A stretch of 64,000 bases of DNA from Streptomyces sp. AC558_RSS880 (GTDB lineage: Bacteria; Actinomycetota; Actinomycetes; Streptomycetales; Streptomycetaceae). The stretch is taken from assembly GCF_019049255.1 (NCBI RefSeq), contig NZ_JAGMUJ010000150.1, positions 248,001 through 312,000 on the forward strand, read 5' to 3'. Under the pieces are notes generated by a model, which saw only the letters and a program-made list of their open reading frames with translations, had not been told where the DNA came from and did not search any database. Below, piece by piece: positions 48,912 through 57,439 of this stretch (position 1 is the stretch's first letter; each line of letters opens with the position of its first letter). Made by a program: the position numbers and the translations under genes.

Positions 48912-50354
48912 GTGACTGCTGCGCCCGCCAAGCCCCGTATCCCGAACGTCCTCGCCGGACGCTACGCCTCCGCCGAGCTCGCCACGCTCTGGTCGCCCGA
49001 GCAGAAGGTGAGGCTGGAGCGGCAGCTCTGGCTCGCCGTGCTGCGGGCCCAGAAGGACCTCGGGATCGAGGTGCCCGACGCGGCGATCGCCGACTACGAG
49101 CGTGTCCTCGACACCGTCGACCTGGCCTCGATCGCCGAGCGCGAGAAGGTCACCCGGCACGACGTGAAGGCGCGGATCGAGGAGTTCAACGACCTCGCCG
49201 GGCACGAGCACGTGCACAAGGGAATGACCTCCCGCGACCTCACCGAGAACGTCGAGCAGCTGCAGATCCGGCTCTCGCTGGAGCTGATGCGCGACCGTAC
49301 GGTGGCCGTGCTGGCGCGCCTCGGCAAGCTGGCCGGTGAGTACGGCGAGCTGGTCATGGCCGGCCGCTCGCACAACGTGGCCGCGCAGGCCACCACCCTC
49401 GGCAAGCGGTTCGCCACCGCCGCCGACGAGCTGCTCGTCGCGTACGGCCGGGTGGAGGAGCTGCTGGGCCGCTACCCGCTGCGCGGCGTCAAGGGCCCGG
49501 TCGGCACCGCGCAGGACATGCTGGACCTGCTCGGCGGCGACGCGGACAGGCTCGCGGAGCTGGAGCGGCGGGTCGCCGGGCACCTGGGCTTCTCGCAGGC
49601 GTTCACGAGCGTCGGTCAGGTCTACCCGCGCTCGCTGGACTACGAGGTCGTCACCGCGCTGGTGCAGCTGGCCGCCGCGCCGTCGTCGCTGGCGAAGACG
49701 ATCCGGCTGATGGCCGGGCACGAGCTGGTGACCGAGGGTTTCAAGCCGGGCCAGGTCGGCTCGTCCGCGATGCCGCACAAGATGAACACCCGCTCCTGCG
49801 AGCGCGTCAACGGCCTGATGGTGATCCTGCGCGGCTACGCCTCGATGACCGGCGAGCTGGCCGGCGACCAGTGGAACGAGGGTGACGTGTCCTGCTCGGT
49901 GGTGCGCCGGGTCGCGCTGCCGGACGCGTTCTTCGCGCTCGACGGCCTGCTGGAGACGTTCCTGACGGTGCTCGACGAGTTCGGCGCCTTCCCGGCGGTC
50001 GTGGCCCGTGAGCTGGACCGCTACCTGCCGTTCCTCGCCACCACCAAGGTGCTGATGGGCGCCGTGCGCGCGGGCGTCGGCCGCGAGGTCGCGCACGAGG
50101 CGATCAAGGAGAACGCCGTCGCCACCGCCCTGGCGATGCGTGAGCAGGGTGCCGAGCGCAACGACCTCCTCGACAAGCTGGCCGCCGACGAGCGGCTGCC
50201 GCTCGACCGGGCTGGGCTGGAGACGCTGATGGCGGACAAGCTGTCCTTCACCGGTGCCGCGAGCGACCAGGTCGCCACCGTCGTCGGCCGCGTCGACGAG
50301 ATCGTCAAGCAGCGCCCGGAGGCCGCCGGATACACCCCCGGGGCGATCCTCTGA
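48912..50354 (+). CDS. purB: Adenylosuccinate lyase
   Basis: A 480-residue lyase of purine biosynthesis, acting on SAICAR and adenylosuccinate. The fumarase-superfamily signature GSSAMPHKMN is present, with HVHKGMTSRDLTEN and MAGRSHNVAAQATTLGKRFA near the active-site His residues. GTG start. The uracil-glycosylase gene overlaps its stop codon. Confidence 0.94.
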   Translation: MTAAPAKPRIPNVLAGRYASAELATLWSPEQKVRLERQLWLAVLRAQKDLGIEVPDAAIADYERVLDTVDLASIAEREKVTRHDVKARIEEFNDLAGHEHVHKGMTSRDLTENVEQLQIRLSLELMRDRTVAVLARLGKLAGEYGELVMAGRSHNVAAQATTLGKRFATAADELLVAYGRVEELLGRYPLRGVKGPVGTAQDMLDLLGGDADRLAELERRVAGHLGFSQAFTSVGQVYPRSLDYEVVTALVQLAAAPSSLAKTIRLMAGHELVTEGFKPGQVGSSAMPHKMNTRSCERVNGLMVILRGYASMTGELAGDQWNEGDVSCSVVRRVALPDAFFALDGLLETFLTVLDEFGAFPAVVARELDRYLPFLATTKVLMGAVRAGVGREVAHEAIKENAVATALAMREQGAERNDLLDKLAADERLPLDRAGLETLMADKLSFTGAASDQVATVVGRVDEIVKQRPEAAGYTPGAIL

Positions 50355-50899
50355 CGCGCTTCACCCAGGCGGAGCTGGAGGCCGCCCGCGACCGCCTCGT
50401 ACCGGATGTGGTCGCGGACGGCCTGCGCGTGCTGTTCTGCGGCATCAACCCCGGTCTGATGACGGCCGCGACCGGCCACCACTTCGCCCGCCCCGGCAAT
50501 CGCTTCTGGCCGGCCCTGCACCGCTCCGGTTTCACGCCCCGGCTGCTGCGGCCGTCGGAGCAGCGGGAGCTGCTGTCGTACGGGCTCGGGATCACCAATG
50601 TGGTGGCGCGGGCGACCGCGCGGGCCGACGAGCTGAGCGCCGAGGAGTACCGGGAGGGCGGGCGGCTGCTCACCCTGAAGGTGGCCCGGCTGCGGCCGCG
50701 GTGGCTGGCCGTGGTGGGGGTCACCGCGTACCGCGCGGCGTTCGACGACCGGAAGGCACGGGTCGGACCGCAGGCACGGACCATCGGCGACACCCGGGTG
50801 TGGGTGCTGCCCAATCCCAGCGGGCTGAACGCCCACTGGACGCCGGCGACGCTGGCGGAGGAGTTCGGACGGCTGCGGGAGGCCGCGACCGGGCGGTGA
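50351..50899 (+). CDS. mug: Mismatch-specific G/U DNA glycosylase, apparent CTG start
   Basis: A Mug-type uracil-DNA glycosylase excising U from G:U mismatches. Motifs: LFCGINPGLMTAATGHHF and VLPNPSGLNAHW. Reading in frame from CTG at 50351 gives TRFTQAELEAARDRLVPDV before the core, an N-terminus that looks conserved. The CTG overlaps the purB stop (CTGA), where other Streptomyces would be expected to have GTGA. The next in-frame start, GTG 50408, has no ribosome site and would remove 19 residues. So CTG initiation by termination-reinitiation is likely. From CTG it is 182 residues. Confidence 0.82.
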   Translation: MTRFTQAELEAARDRLVPDVVADGLRVLFCGINPGLMTAATGHHFARPGNRFWPALHRSGFTPRLLRPSEQRELLSYGLGITNVVARATARADELSAEEYREGGRLLTLKVARLRPRWLAVVGVTAYRAAFDDRKARVGPQARTIGDTRVWVLPNPSGLNAHWTPATLAEEFGRLREAATGR

Positions 50900-50909
50900 C
50901 GGCCGGGGG

Positions 50910-51347
50910 TCAGGGCGGGGGTGTCTCCGCGACCACCGCCAGCAGCCGGATCCCGTCGTCCGGGTCCCGGTCGGCGACCGCGACGGCGACCCAGCGGCCG
51001 GTGCCCTGCACCTCCCACAGCCGGGCCGAACCGACGCGGGCGCCGAGCCAGGCCCACGGCCCTGGGGTCTCCTCCCGCTCCGTGCGCGGCAGGACCGTCC
51101 GCGGGTTCCACGGACCGGTGTCACCCCAGCGGGAGGCCAGCACCTCGTACACGGCGTCGCGGGCCTTCTCGAACCGGTCCACCGTGACCGCCCGCCGCGC
51201 GGGATCGCCGTCCGGCCCGTCATCGGTCTCCAGCACGGCGACGTGGTGGCCCGGTCCCCCGAAGCCGGTGTCCGACGGGCCGTGCTCCGCCGGGAAGGGG
51301 CGGAAGCACAGTTCGTCGATGAGGGCGATGTGCCGGGCGATGTTCAC
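50910..51347 (-). CDS. Conserved hypothetical protein
   Basis: A 145-residue soluble protein starting MNIARHIALIDELCFRPFPA. No known motif recognised; acidic with Trp residues in the C-terminal half (GPWAWLGARVGSARLWEVQG). GTG start without a clear ribosome site. Convergent with mug and upstream of the ABC genes. Confidence 0.75.
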   Translation of the reverse strand: MNIARHIALIDELCFRPFPAEHGPSDTGFGGPGHHVAVLETDDGPDGDPARRAVTVDRFEKARDAVYEVLASRWGDTGPWNPRTVLPRTEREETPGPWAWLGARVGSARLWEVQGTGRWVAVAVADRDPDDGIRLLAVVAETPPP

Positions 51348-51403
51348 GGGGTCCAGTAAACCCGCCGCCCTCGGTGATCGGCGGGGCGGCGGCCGACTTC
51401 CGG

Positions 51404-52129
51404 TCAGGCGTCACGGCGGCGCAGGCTCCACGCCCCGGCCAGAAGAGCGGCGGCCGTCCACAGCGCGGTCACCGCGAGTCCCGGCCAGGGGCCGAGGGTT
51501 CCGTCGTAGCTCTCGTACAGGACCACCTGTCCGGCCCGGTCGGGCAGGAAGTCGACGACGGTGCCGGCCTTGTCGCCGATCACGAAGGAGACGACGAGGA
51601 TGAAGGGGATCAGCACGGACAGCGTGGCCACTCCGCTGCGCAGCAGGGTCGCGAGGCCCGCGGCGAACAGGGCCATCAGCGTGAGGTAGAGGCCGCAGCC
51701 CACGACACCGCGGATCTGCTCGGCCGGGGTGAGGCCGCTCGCCGCCGGGCCGAGCCCCGCCCGCGCCGCCAGGAGGGCGGCCAGGGAGGTCGGCAGGCTC
51801 ACGGCCAGCACGAGGACGGCGATGGCCGTGGCCTTCGCGGCGAACCAGCGCCCGCGCCGCGGGACCGCGGCCAGCGAGAGCCGCAGGGCGCCCTCGTGGT
51901 ACTCCGCCGATACGGCCATGGCACCGAAGGAGATGGCGGCGATCTGTCCCAGTGTGACACCGGACAGGGCCGTGAACAGCGGGTCGAACTCCGGGTCCGA
52001 CGCGCCGTCCATCCCGGCGATCGCGGAGAACGCCGTGGTCACGGCGAACAGCGCGAACAGGGCTCCGGGGAGCGAGCGGACGGTGCGGATCTTCAGCCAC
52101 TCGGCGTGGAGAACAGGTGCGAACTGCAT
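51404..52129 (-). CDS. ABC-2 type transporter permease
   Basis: A 241-residue integral membrane subunit with six hydrophobic segments (from LPGALFALFAVTTAFSAIAG to LAVTALWTAAALLAGAWSL). The N-terminus MQFAPVLHAEWLKIRTVRS is typical of ABC-2 permeases of drug or lantibiotic-immunity exporters. Its start is 2 bp after the ATPase stop. Functions with that ATPase. Confidence 0.9.
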   Translation of the reverse strand: MQFAPVLHAEWLKIRTVRSLPGALFALFAVTTAFSAIAGMDGASDPEFDPLFTALSGVTLGQIAAISFGAMAVSAEYHEGALRLSLAAVPRRGRWFAAKATAIAVLVLAVSLPTSLAALLAARAGLGPAASGLTPAEQIRGVVGCGLYLTLMALFAAGLATLLRSGVATLSVLIPFILVVSFVIGDKAGTVVDFLPDRAGQVVLYESYDGTLGPWPGLAVTALWTAAALLAGAWSLRRRDA

Positions 52130-52131
52130 GG

Positions 52132-53052
52132 TCAGGCCTCCTGGGGCTGCGCGGCGAACTCGGTCTCGGCGGCGGTCAGGTCCAGATAGGCCTGTTCCAG
52201 CGTGCCCTCGTCCGCCGTGAGTTCGAGGATCGGCACCCCGGCGGCGGAGGCGAGGCCTCCGATGTCTTCCACGCGCGCGTCCGGCACGGTCCAGTGGCCG
52301 TCGGGGTGTTCCACGGCGTCGTGACCGTGCCCGGCGAGGACGCTCCTGAGGGCGGTGGGGTCGGAGGTGCGGACGCGGACGGCGGGGCGCACGCGCGCGT
52401 CGATGAACTCCCGCATCGGGGTGTCCGCGAGGAGACGGCCCCGCCCGAGGACGACGAGGTGGTCGGCGAAGGAGGCGGTCTCGTTCATCAGGTGGCTGGA
52501 GACCAGGACGGTCCGCCCCTCGTCCGCGAGCCGGCGCAGCAGGGTGCGGATCCACACGATGCCTTCCGGGTCGAGGCCGTTGGACGGCTCGTCGAGCATG
52601 ACGACCTCCGGGTCGCCGAGCAGCGCGGCGGCGATGCCCAGCCGCTGGCGCATGCCCAGGGAGTAGGTCCGCACCCGACGGCGCCCCGCCGGTCCCAGGC
52701 CGGTCTCCTCCAGCACCTCGTCGACCCGGCGGTCCGGGATCCGGTGGCTCGCCGCCAGGACGCGCAGATGGTCGCGGCCGGTGCGGGAGCCGTGCGCGGC
52801 CTGCGCGTCGAGCAGGGCGCCGACGTGGCGCAGAGGGTCCTGGAGGGTGGCGTACGCACGGCCGCCGAGGGTGGCGGAGCCGGACGTGGGGTGGTCGAGG
52901 CCGAGCACCAGGCGCATGGTGGTGGACTTGCCGGCGCCGTTGGGGCCGAGGAATCCGGTGACGCGGCCGGGCAGGACGCGGAAGGAGAGGTGGTCGACGG
53001 CTCGCCGGGGGCCGTACTCCTTGGTGAGGTCCTGGACGTCGATGCTGGTCAT
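52132..53052 (-). CDS. ABC transporter ATP-binding protein
   Basis: A 306-residue ATPase. Walker A is GPNGAGKSTT, the signature is YSLGMRQRLGIA, Walker B is EVVMLDEPSNGLDP and the H-loop is LVSSH. The C-terminal extension fits the drug-exporter (DrrA/CcmA-like) group. Divergent from the two-component system at 53161, which probably controls it. Confidence 0.93.
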   Translation of the reverse strand: MTSIDVQDLTKEYGPRRAVDHLSFRVLPGRVTGFLGPNGAGKSTTMRLVLGLDHPTSGSATLGGRAYATLQDPLRHVGALLDAQAAHGSRTGRDHLRVLAASHRIPDRRVDEVLEETGLGPAGRRRVRTYSLGMRQRLGIAAALLGDPEVVMLDEPSNGLDPEGIVWIRTLLRRLADEGRTVLVSSHLMNETASFADHLVVLGRGRLLADTPMREFIDARVRPAVRVRTSDPTALRSVLAGHGHDAVEHPDGHWTVPDARVEDIGGLASAAGVPILELTADEGTLEQAYLDLTAAETEFAAQPQEA

Positions 53053-53078
53053 GGCAGCAGCGTGACGCCTCGTACGGG

Positions 53079-53126
53079 GGCGGGGCCTCCCCCGCCGGTG
53101 GAGATCGTCTCCCCCGTGCGGGGGAG
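53079..53126. promoter_or_regulatory. Palindromes between ABC exporter and two-component genes
   Basis: CTCCCCCG-TG-CGGGGGAG (53109-53126) is a perfect 8-bp dyad. GGCGGGG-CCTC-CCCCGCC (53079-53096) is a second. Both lie in the 108-bp divergent gap and are candidate sites for the NarL-type response regulator. Confidence 0.5.
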
Positions 53127-53160
53127 GTCTCCTGTCAGTGGCGGCTGGCACGATGACGGA

Positions 53161-54330
53161 ATGGTCCGCTTGCTGCGCCCGTTCGGTCGGGCGGTGACGT
53201 ACACACGGTTGCTGCATCTGTTCCTCGCGATCGTGTGGCCGTCGCTGTGGCTGTTCGTCCAGGAGGCGTGGTGGACCTGGGCTGCGGCGGCCCTGGTGCT
53301 CGTACCCGCCGGGCTGGTGCCCGCGATGCGCACCGTGGAGGGGTTGCAGGCCAGGCTGCTGCTGACCGGTCAGCGGCACGACAGCGAGAGCACCGGCGTC
53401 GTCGTCACGCCGTCCGCCTCCTGGAGCGACCGGGGCAGGCTCATCGTGTGGCTCCAGGCGCGGCTGCTGATCGGCTGCGCGACCTCCCTGCTCACCGTGC
53501 AACTGCTCATGGTCATCGTGGACTTGACGGCGGCGACGTTCGGCAGGGACACGGCCTCCGGCGAGTTGCTCCTCCTCGAGGGCCACGACTGGTGGCACGT
53601 CCTCCTGCTCCCCCCGGCCCTGGCGACCCTGGCGGCGACCGTGGTCGCCTCGGGCCGCCTGATCACGGCACTGGCCCACCGCCTGCTCGGCCCCTCCCCC
53701 GCCGAGCGGCTGGCCGCCCTGGAGGAACGCACCGAGCAGCTCCTGGAGCGCACCCGTATCGCCCGGGAACTCCACGACTCCATCGGCCACGCCCTGACCG
53801 TGGCCGTCGTGCAGGCGGGTGCCGCCCGCGCGGCCGGTGATCCCGCCTTCACCGACCGGGCCCTGGAGGCCATCGAGGAGACCGGCCGGGCCGCGCTGGA
53901 GGACCTGGAGCGGGTCCTCGGCGTCCTGCGCGAATCCGGGCGGCCGGCCGGCGGGCGGCCGACCCTCACGGACGCCGGCCGGCTGCTGGAGTCCGCGCGG
54001 GCTTCCGGCGCGGAGGTCGACGCCGGCATGACCGGGCCCCTGGACACCGTGCCCGGGCCGGTTTCCCGCGAGGGGTACCGCATCCTCCAGGAGGCCCTGA
54101 CCAATGTGCTGCGGCACGCGGGTGCCGTCCCCGTGCGGGTCCGTGTCGCGGTCGACGACGGCTCGCTCGGCCTGGAGGTCCGCAATCCGTTCACCGGGGC
54201 GGCACCCGGGCCCGGCCGGGGCAGCGGCCTGCGCGGCATACGCGAGCGCGCGGCCCTGTTGGGCGGGCAGGCGCACACCGGCCCCGACCGGGGTGACTGG
54301 CAGGTGCGGGTGGAACTGCCGTTGCGCTGA
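53161..54330 (+). CDS. NarL-family sensor histidine kinase
   Basis: A 389-residue sensor kinase. Four membrane segments in the N-terminal half (LFLAIVWPSLWLFV; WWTWAAAALVLVPAGLV; LIGCATSLLTVQLLMVIV; LLLPPALATLAATVVASG). The HisKA_3 motif has the phosphorylated His205 (RELHDSIGHAL), followed by HATPase (LQEALTNVLRHAG, GSGLRGIRERAALLGG). The response regulator starts 14 bp downstream. Confidence 0.93.
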   Translation: MVRLLRPFGRAVTYTRLLHLFLAIVWPSLWLFVQEAWWTWAAAALVLVPAGLVPAMRTVEGLQARLLLTGQRHDSESTGVVVTPSASWSDRGRLIVWLQARLLIGCATSLLTVQLLMVIVDLTAATFGRDTASGELLLLEGHDWWHVLLLPPALATLAATVVASGRLITALAHRLLGPSPAERLAALEERTEQLLERTRIARELHDSIGHALTVAVVQAGAARAAGDPAFTDRALEAIEETGRAALEDLERVLGVLRESGRPAGGRPTLTDAGRLLESARASGAEVDAGMTGPLDTVPGPVSREGYRILQEALTNVLRHAGAVPVRVRVAVDDGSLGLEVRNPFTGAAPGPGRGSGLRGIRERAALLGGQAHTGPDRGDWQVRVELPLR

Positions 54331-54344
54331 TCTACGCTGGCCGG

Positions 54345-55007
54345 ATGCCGGTCACCGTTCTGCTCGTCGACGACGAACCCCTCGTACGCGCCGGCCTGCG
54401 CGCCGTGCTGGAGGCACAGCCGGACATCGAGGTGGTCGGGGAGGCGGCCGACGGCGCGGCGGTGATTCCGCTGGTGCGGCGGCTGCGTCCGGACGTGGTC
54501 GCCATGGACGTGCGCATGCCGCTGCTGGACGGGATCGAGGCCACGCGCGCGCTGCTGCGGTCGGTCGACGCGCCGCCGAAGATCCTCGTCGTGACGACGT
54601 TCGAGAACGACGAGTACGTGTACGGGGCGCTGCGCGCGGGCGCCGACGGGTTCCTGCTGAAGCGGGCGCGGCCCGCGGAGATCGTGCACGCGGTGCGGCT
54701 GGTCGCCGAGGGCGAGTCGCTGCTGTTCCCCGCCTCGGTGCGCCGGCTCGCGGCCGAGTACGCCGACGGTGACGGCAACCGCGCGGCCCGCGACGTGCTG
54801 GAGCGAGCGCGGCTGACCGGGCGCGAGGAGGAGGTGCTGCGGCTGATGGCGCGGGGCCTGACGAACGCGGAGATAGCGGCGCGGCTGGTGGTGGGGACGG
54901 AGACGGTGAAGTCCCATGTGAGCGCCGTGCTGGCGAAGCTGGGGGCGCGGGACCGGACCCAGGCGGTGATCGCGGCCTACGAGTCGGGCTTCGTGGCGCC
55001 GGGCTGA
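54345..55007 (+). CDS. NarL/LuxR response regulator
   Basis: A 220-residue response regulator. Receiver with Asp55 (VVAMDVRMPL) and Lys (FLLKRARP). The C-terminal LuxR HTH is LTGREEEVLRLMARGLTNAE with GTETVKSHVSAVLAKLG. TACGCT (54333-54338) ends 6 nt before the ATG and could give an extra leaderless transcript. Confidence 0.94.
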   Translation: MPVTVLLVDDEPLVRAGLRAVLEAQPDIEVVGEAADGAAVIPLVRRLRPDVVAMDVRMPLLDGIEATRALLRSVDAPPKILVVTTFENDEYVYGALRAGADGFLLKRARPAEIVHAVRLVAEGESLLFPASVRRLAAEYADGDGNRAARDVLERARLTGREEEVLRLMARGLTNAEIAARLVVGTETVKSHVSAVLAKLGARDRTQAVIAAYESGFVAPG

Positions 55008-55060
55008 ACCTCGCCCCGGGCCGCTCCCGCCCGGAGGTCGCCGGGGTCCGCCGCGCCGAG

Positions 55061-55066
55061 TACGAT
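55061..55066 (+). promoter_or_regulatory. -10 element upstream of the ROK gene
   Basis: TACGAT, 35 nt before the GTG at 55102, followed by a GGGAGGA ribosome site. The -35 is not clear. Confidence 0.35.
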
Positions 55067-55101
55067 CCGCCCAACACGCGCACGAGCTGGGAGGACGGAC
55101 G

Positions 55102-56259
55102 GTGGGTCGGCTGACCGGCGGGGACCCCTCGCTGCTGCGAAGGATCAACTCCGCGGTGGTGCTGCACGCGTTGCGGGCCACGGACTGCGCGACGCTGACC
55201 GAGGTGACCCGGGTGACGGGGCTGTCCCGGCCGACCGTCGAGGGCGTCGTGGAGGGGCTCATCGAGGCGGGTCTCGTCGTGGAGACGGCGGCCGGGGAGG
55301 GCGCCGCGCGGCGGCAGGGGCGGCCGGCCCGGCGGTTCCGGTTCCGGGCGGAGGCCGGGCATCTGCTCGGCCTGGAGATCGGGGTGCACCGGGTGGCGGC
55401 GCTGCTGGCCGATCTGGACGGCCGGGTGATCGGCGCGCAGGCGCGGGACGTCGACGAGACCGTCGACGCCGACGAGCGGCTGGAGCGGATCGGCACGGCC
55501 GTCGCGGAGCTGCTGCGGCGGGCCGGTGTTCCGCGCGGCTCGCTGCGGGCCGTGGGTGTGGGCACGCCGGGGATCGTGGAGGCGGACGGCACGGTGCGGC
55601 TGGGCACGGCGCTGCCGGGCTGGACGGGCCTCGGCCTCGGCGAGCGGCTGAGCCGGTCCTTCAAGTGTCCGGTGCTGGTGGAGAACGACGCCAACGCGGC
55701 TGTCGTCGCCGAACACTGGAAGGGCGCCGCCAGGGGGACCGACGACGTGGTGTTCGTGCTGGCCGGGCTGAGCCCGGGCGCCGGCTCACTGATCGGCGGG
55801 CGGCTGCACCGGGGGTACGGCGGGGCGGCCGGCGAGATCGGGGCACTGCATCTGCTGGGCCGGGAGGCGACCCCCGAAACCCTGCTGTCCACCACGGACG
55901 AGCCGCTGCACCCGCTCGACGAGCAGGCGGTCGCCGAGGTCTTCGCCCAGGCCCGTGAGGGCGACACGCGGGCGCTGGCGGCCATGGACCGGTTCATCCG
56001 CCGGCTCGTCCACGACGTGGCGGCGCTGGTGCTGGCCCTCGACCCGGAGCTGGTCGTGATCGGCGGCTGGGCGGCCGGCCTGGACGGCGTCCTGGAGCCG
56101 CTGCGCCGCGAGCTGGCCCGCTACTGCCTGCGCCCGCCGAAGGTCACCCTGTCCCACCTCGGCGAGGCGGCGGTCGCCACCGGCGCGGTCCGTCTCGCCC
56201 TCGACCACGTGGAGGAACAACTCTTCGCGGTGGAGGGCACGGTGACGGCCCGCCGCTAG
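55102..56259 (+). CDS. ROK family regulator lacking the zinc motif
   Basis: A 385-residue ROK protein with an N-terminal winged HTH (TLTEVTRVTGLSRPTVEGVV) and a sugar-kinase-like C-terminal domain (VGVGTPGIVEADG, VENDANAAVVAEHW). The zinc-binding region, normally GEIGH followed by CxCGxxGC, reads GEIGALHLLGREATPE, so the His and the Cys ligands are gone. Sugar binding may be altered or lost, while DNA binding should be intact. Clear ribosome site (GGGAGGA). Confidence 0.9.
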   Translation: MGRLTGGDPSLLRRINSAVVLHALRATDCATLTEVTRVTGLSRPTVEGVVEGLIEAGLVVETAAGEGAARRQGRPARRFRFRAEAGHLLGLEIGVHRVAALLADLDGRVIGAQARDVDETVDADERLERIGTAVAELLRRAGVPRGSLRAVGVGTPGIVEADGTVRLGTALPGWTGLGLGERLSRSFKCPVLVENDANAAVVAEHWKGAARGTDDVVFVLAGLSPGAGSLIGGRLHRGYGGAAGEIGALHLLGREATPETLLSTTDEPLHPLDEQAVAEVFAQAREGDTRALAAMDRFIRRLVHDVAALVLALDPELVVIGGWAAGLDGVLEPLRRELARYCLRPPKVTLSHLGEAAVATGAVRLALDHVEEQLFAVEGTVTARR

Positions 56260-56328
56260 CGGGCGCGTCCGTTCGGCGCCCCCCGCGCGCCCCAGCCCCG
56301 GGCCCTTGAGGCACCGGGGGAGGCACGG

Positions 56329-56524
56329 CTGCCCGCAGCGGCAGGCGTTCCCGCGGGCAATCGTGCCGCAGGGCGGCACGGGTGGGCGCGACGGCACCCC
56401 GCTGACGCCGGGCTGCGTGACACCCCCCGCTGAGCTGCCCCCTGGTGCCTGCTGGGCGGTGGCAGGTCTTGCTCGCCGGCGCTTGCCGGGTGCCGCTGCG
56501 GCGGTGCGGGCTGCCCGCAGCGGC
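56329..56524. repeat. Intergenic repeat region with hairpins
   Basis: The 278-bp gap between the convergent ROK and GntR genes contains CTGCCCGCAGCGGC twice (56329-56342 and 56511-56524), TGCCCGC/GCGGGCA arms (56330-56336 and 56353-56359), and a perfect 8-bp hairpin CGTGCCGC-AGG-GCGGCACG (56362-56380). This resembles repeats I recall as common in Streptomyces intergenic DNA and probably serves as terminator. No gene seen. Confidence 0.6.
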
Positions 56525-56537
56525 GGTCGGCGCGATG

Positions 56538-57299
56538 TCAGGACGCGCGGCGTTCCGGGCCGTGGTGGATCTCGACGCCGCCGCTGTCCCCGAAGGTCAG
56601 GCGGCAGGTGTCCGCGCGGTAGGTGGCCACGGAGAGCGCGGCGGTGCGGCCCCGGGCGATGAAGCGGGTGGTGACGACGAGGACGGGCGCACCGGGCAGA
56701 CGGTCCAGCTCGCGCGCGTCGTCCGCGCGGGCGGAGCCGAGCTCCACCGCGTTCTCCTGCCGCTCCAGCTCCAGGCGCTGCAGTTCCCGCAGCACGGCGC
56801 GCGCGCGTGCCGTGCCGGACGGCGCGTCGATGCCGGACAGGTCCGGGACCGAGTCCGCCGGGATGTAGAGGAGTTCGGCGGCGACGGGCTGGCCGTGGGA
56901 GACGCGGGAGCGCCGCACGACGTGCACGGACTCGTCGCGGCCGGTCACCAGCGTCTCGGCGACGGCGGCGGGCGGCACCTCGAGCGCGCAGTCGAGGGTC
57001 TGCCAGGCGTCGTGCGGCCCGCCCGGCCAGGCGTGCTGGGCCGTGCCGACGGACACGCCCATGCGCGGCGGGGCGACCGTGGTGCCCACACCGCGGCGGC
57101 GCTGCAGCCTGCCTTCGAGTTCGAGTTGTTCCAGGGCCTGCCGGAGCGTGGCGCGGGCGACGCCGAAGCGGGCGGCGAGGTCGCGCTCGTTGGGCAGGAC
57201 CTCGCCCACGGAGAACTCCGAGTCCAGCGCCTCGCTGAGCACGGTCCTGAGGTGCCAGTACTTCGGTTCCGGCACCGTTTCCAGCTGCGTGGTCCCCAC
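56538..57299 (-). CDS. GntR family regulator with UTRA domain
   Basis: A 253-residue regulator of the HutC/DasR type. The winged HTH has LPNERDLAARFGVARATLRQ and LELEGRLQRRRGVGT. The UTRA ligand domain follows (from about residue 85, with VVRRSRVSHGQPVAAELLYI). The GTG at 57299 is chosen because GGAGGACAG lies just upstream. An in-frame GTG at 57365 would add 22 residues with codons unlike the rest of the gene, including a TTA. Confidence 0.88.
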   Translation of the reverse strand: MGTTQLETVPEPKYWHLRTVLSEALDSEFSVGEVLPNERDLAARFGVARATLRQALEQLELEGRLQRRRGVGTTVAPPRMGVSVGTAQHAWPGGPHDAWQTLDCALEVPPAAVAETLVTGRDESVHVVRRSRVSHGQPVAAELLYIPADSVPDLSGIDAPSGTARARAVLRELQRLELERQENAVELGSARADDARELDRLPGAPVLVVTTRFIARGRTAALSVATYRADTCRLTFGDSGGVEIHHGPERRAS

Positions 57300-57374
57300 C
57301 CTGTCCTCCACGATCGCCGTGTCCGGCCGCGTTTTAGCGCCCTTGTTTATTAAAGGTTGTTTCACTTATCTGTG

Positions 57375-57403
57375 ACCATAAGGCGCCCCTCATCCTTGGT
57401 CAA
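57375..57403 (-). promoter_or_regulatory. Promoter of the GntR gene
   Basis: On the minus strand TTGACC (57398-57403) and TATGGT (57375-57380) are spaced by exactly 17 nt, the best sigma-70/HrdB-like match in the window. Transcription would start near 57368, giving a leader of about 69 nt to the GTG at 57299. Confidence 0.7.
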
Positions 57404-57439
57404 TACCAATCGGGCACGACGACGGGCCCCGTCGCGGCG

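Noticed and set aside
52117..53160. Upstream extension of the NarL-type sensor kinase across the ABC genes
   Set aside because: The extension is opposite the ATPase gene, without signal or domain. The ATG at 53161 gives the normal kinase N-terminus.
57300..57365. GTG at 57365 as start of the GntR protein, with a TTA codon
   Set aside because: Codons there are A/T-rich unlike the gene, there is no ribosome site, and the GTG at 57299 has one. A leaderless start cannot be fully excluded because the predicted transcription start is near 57368.
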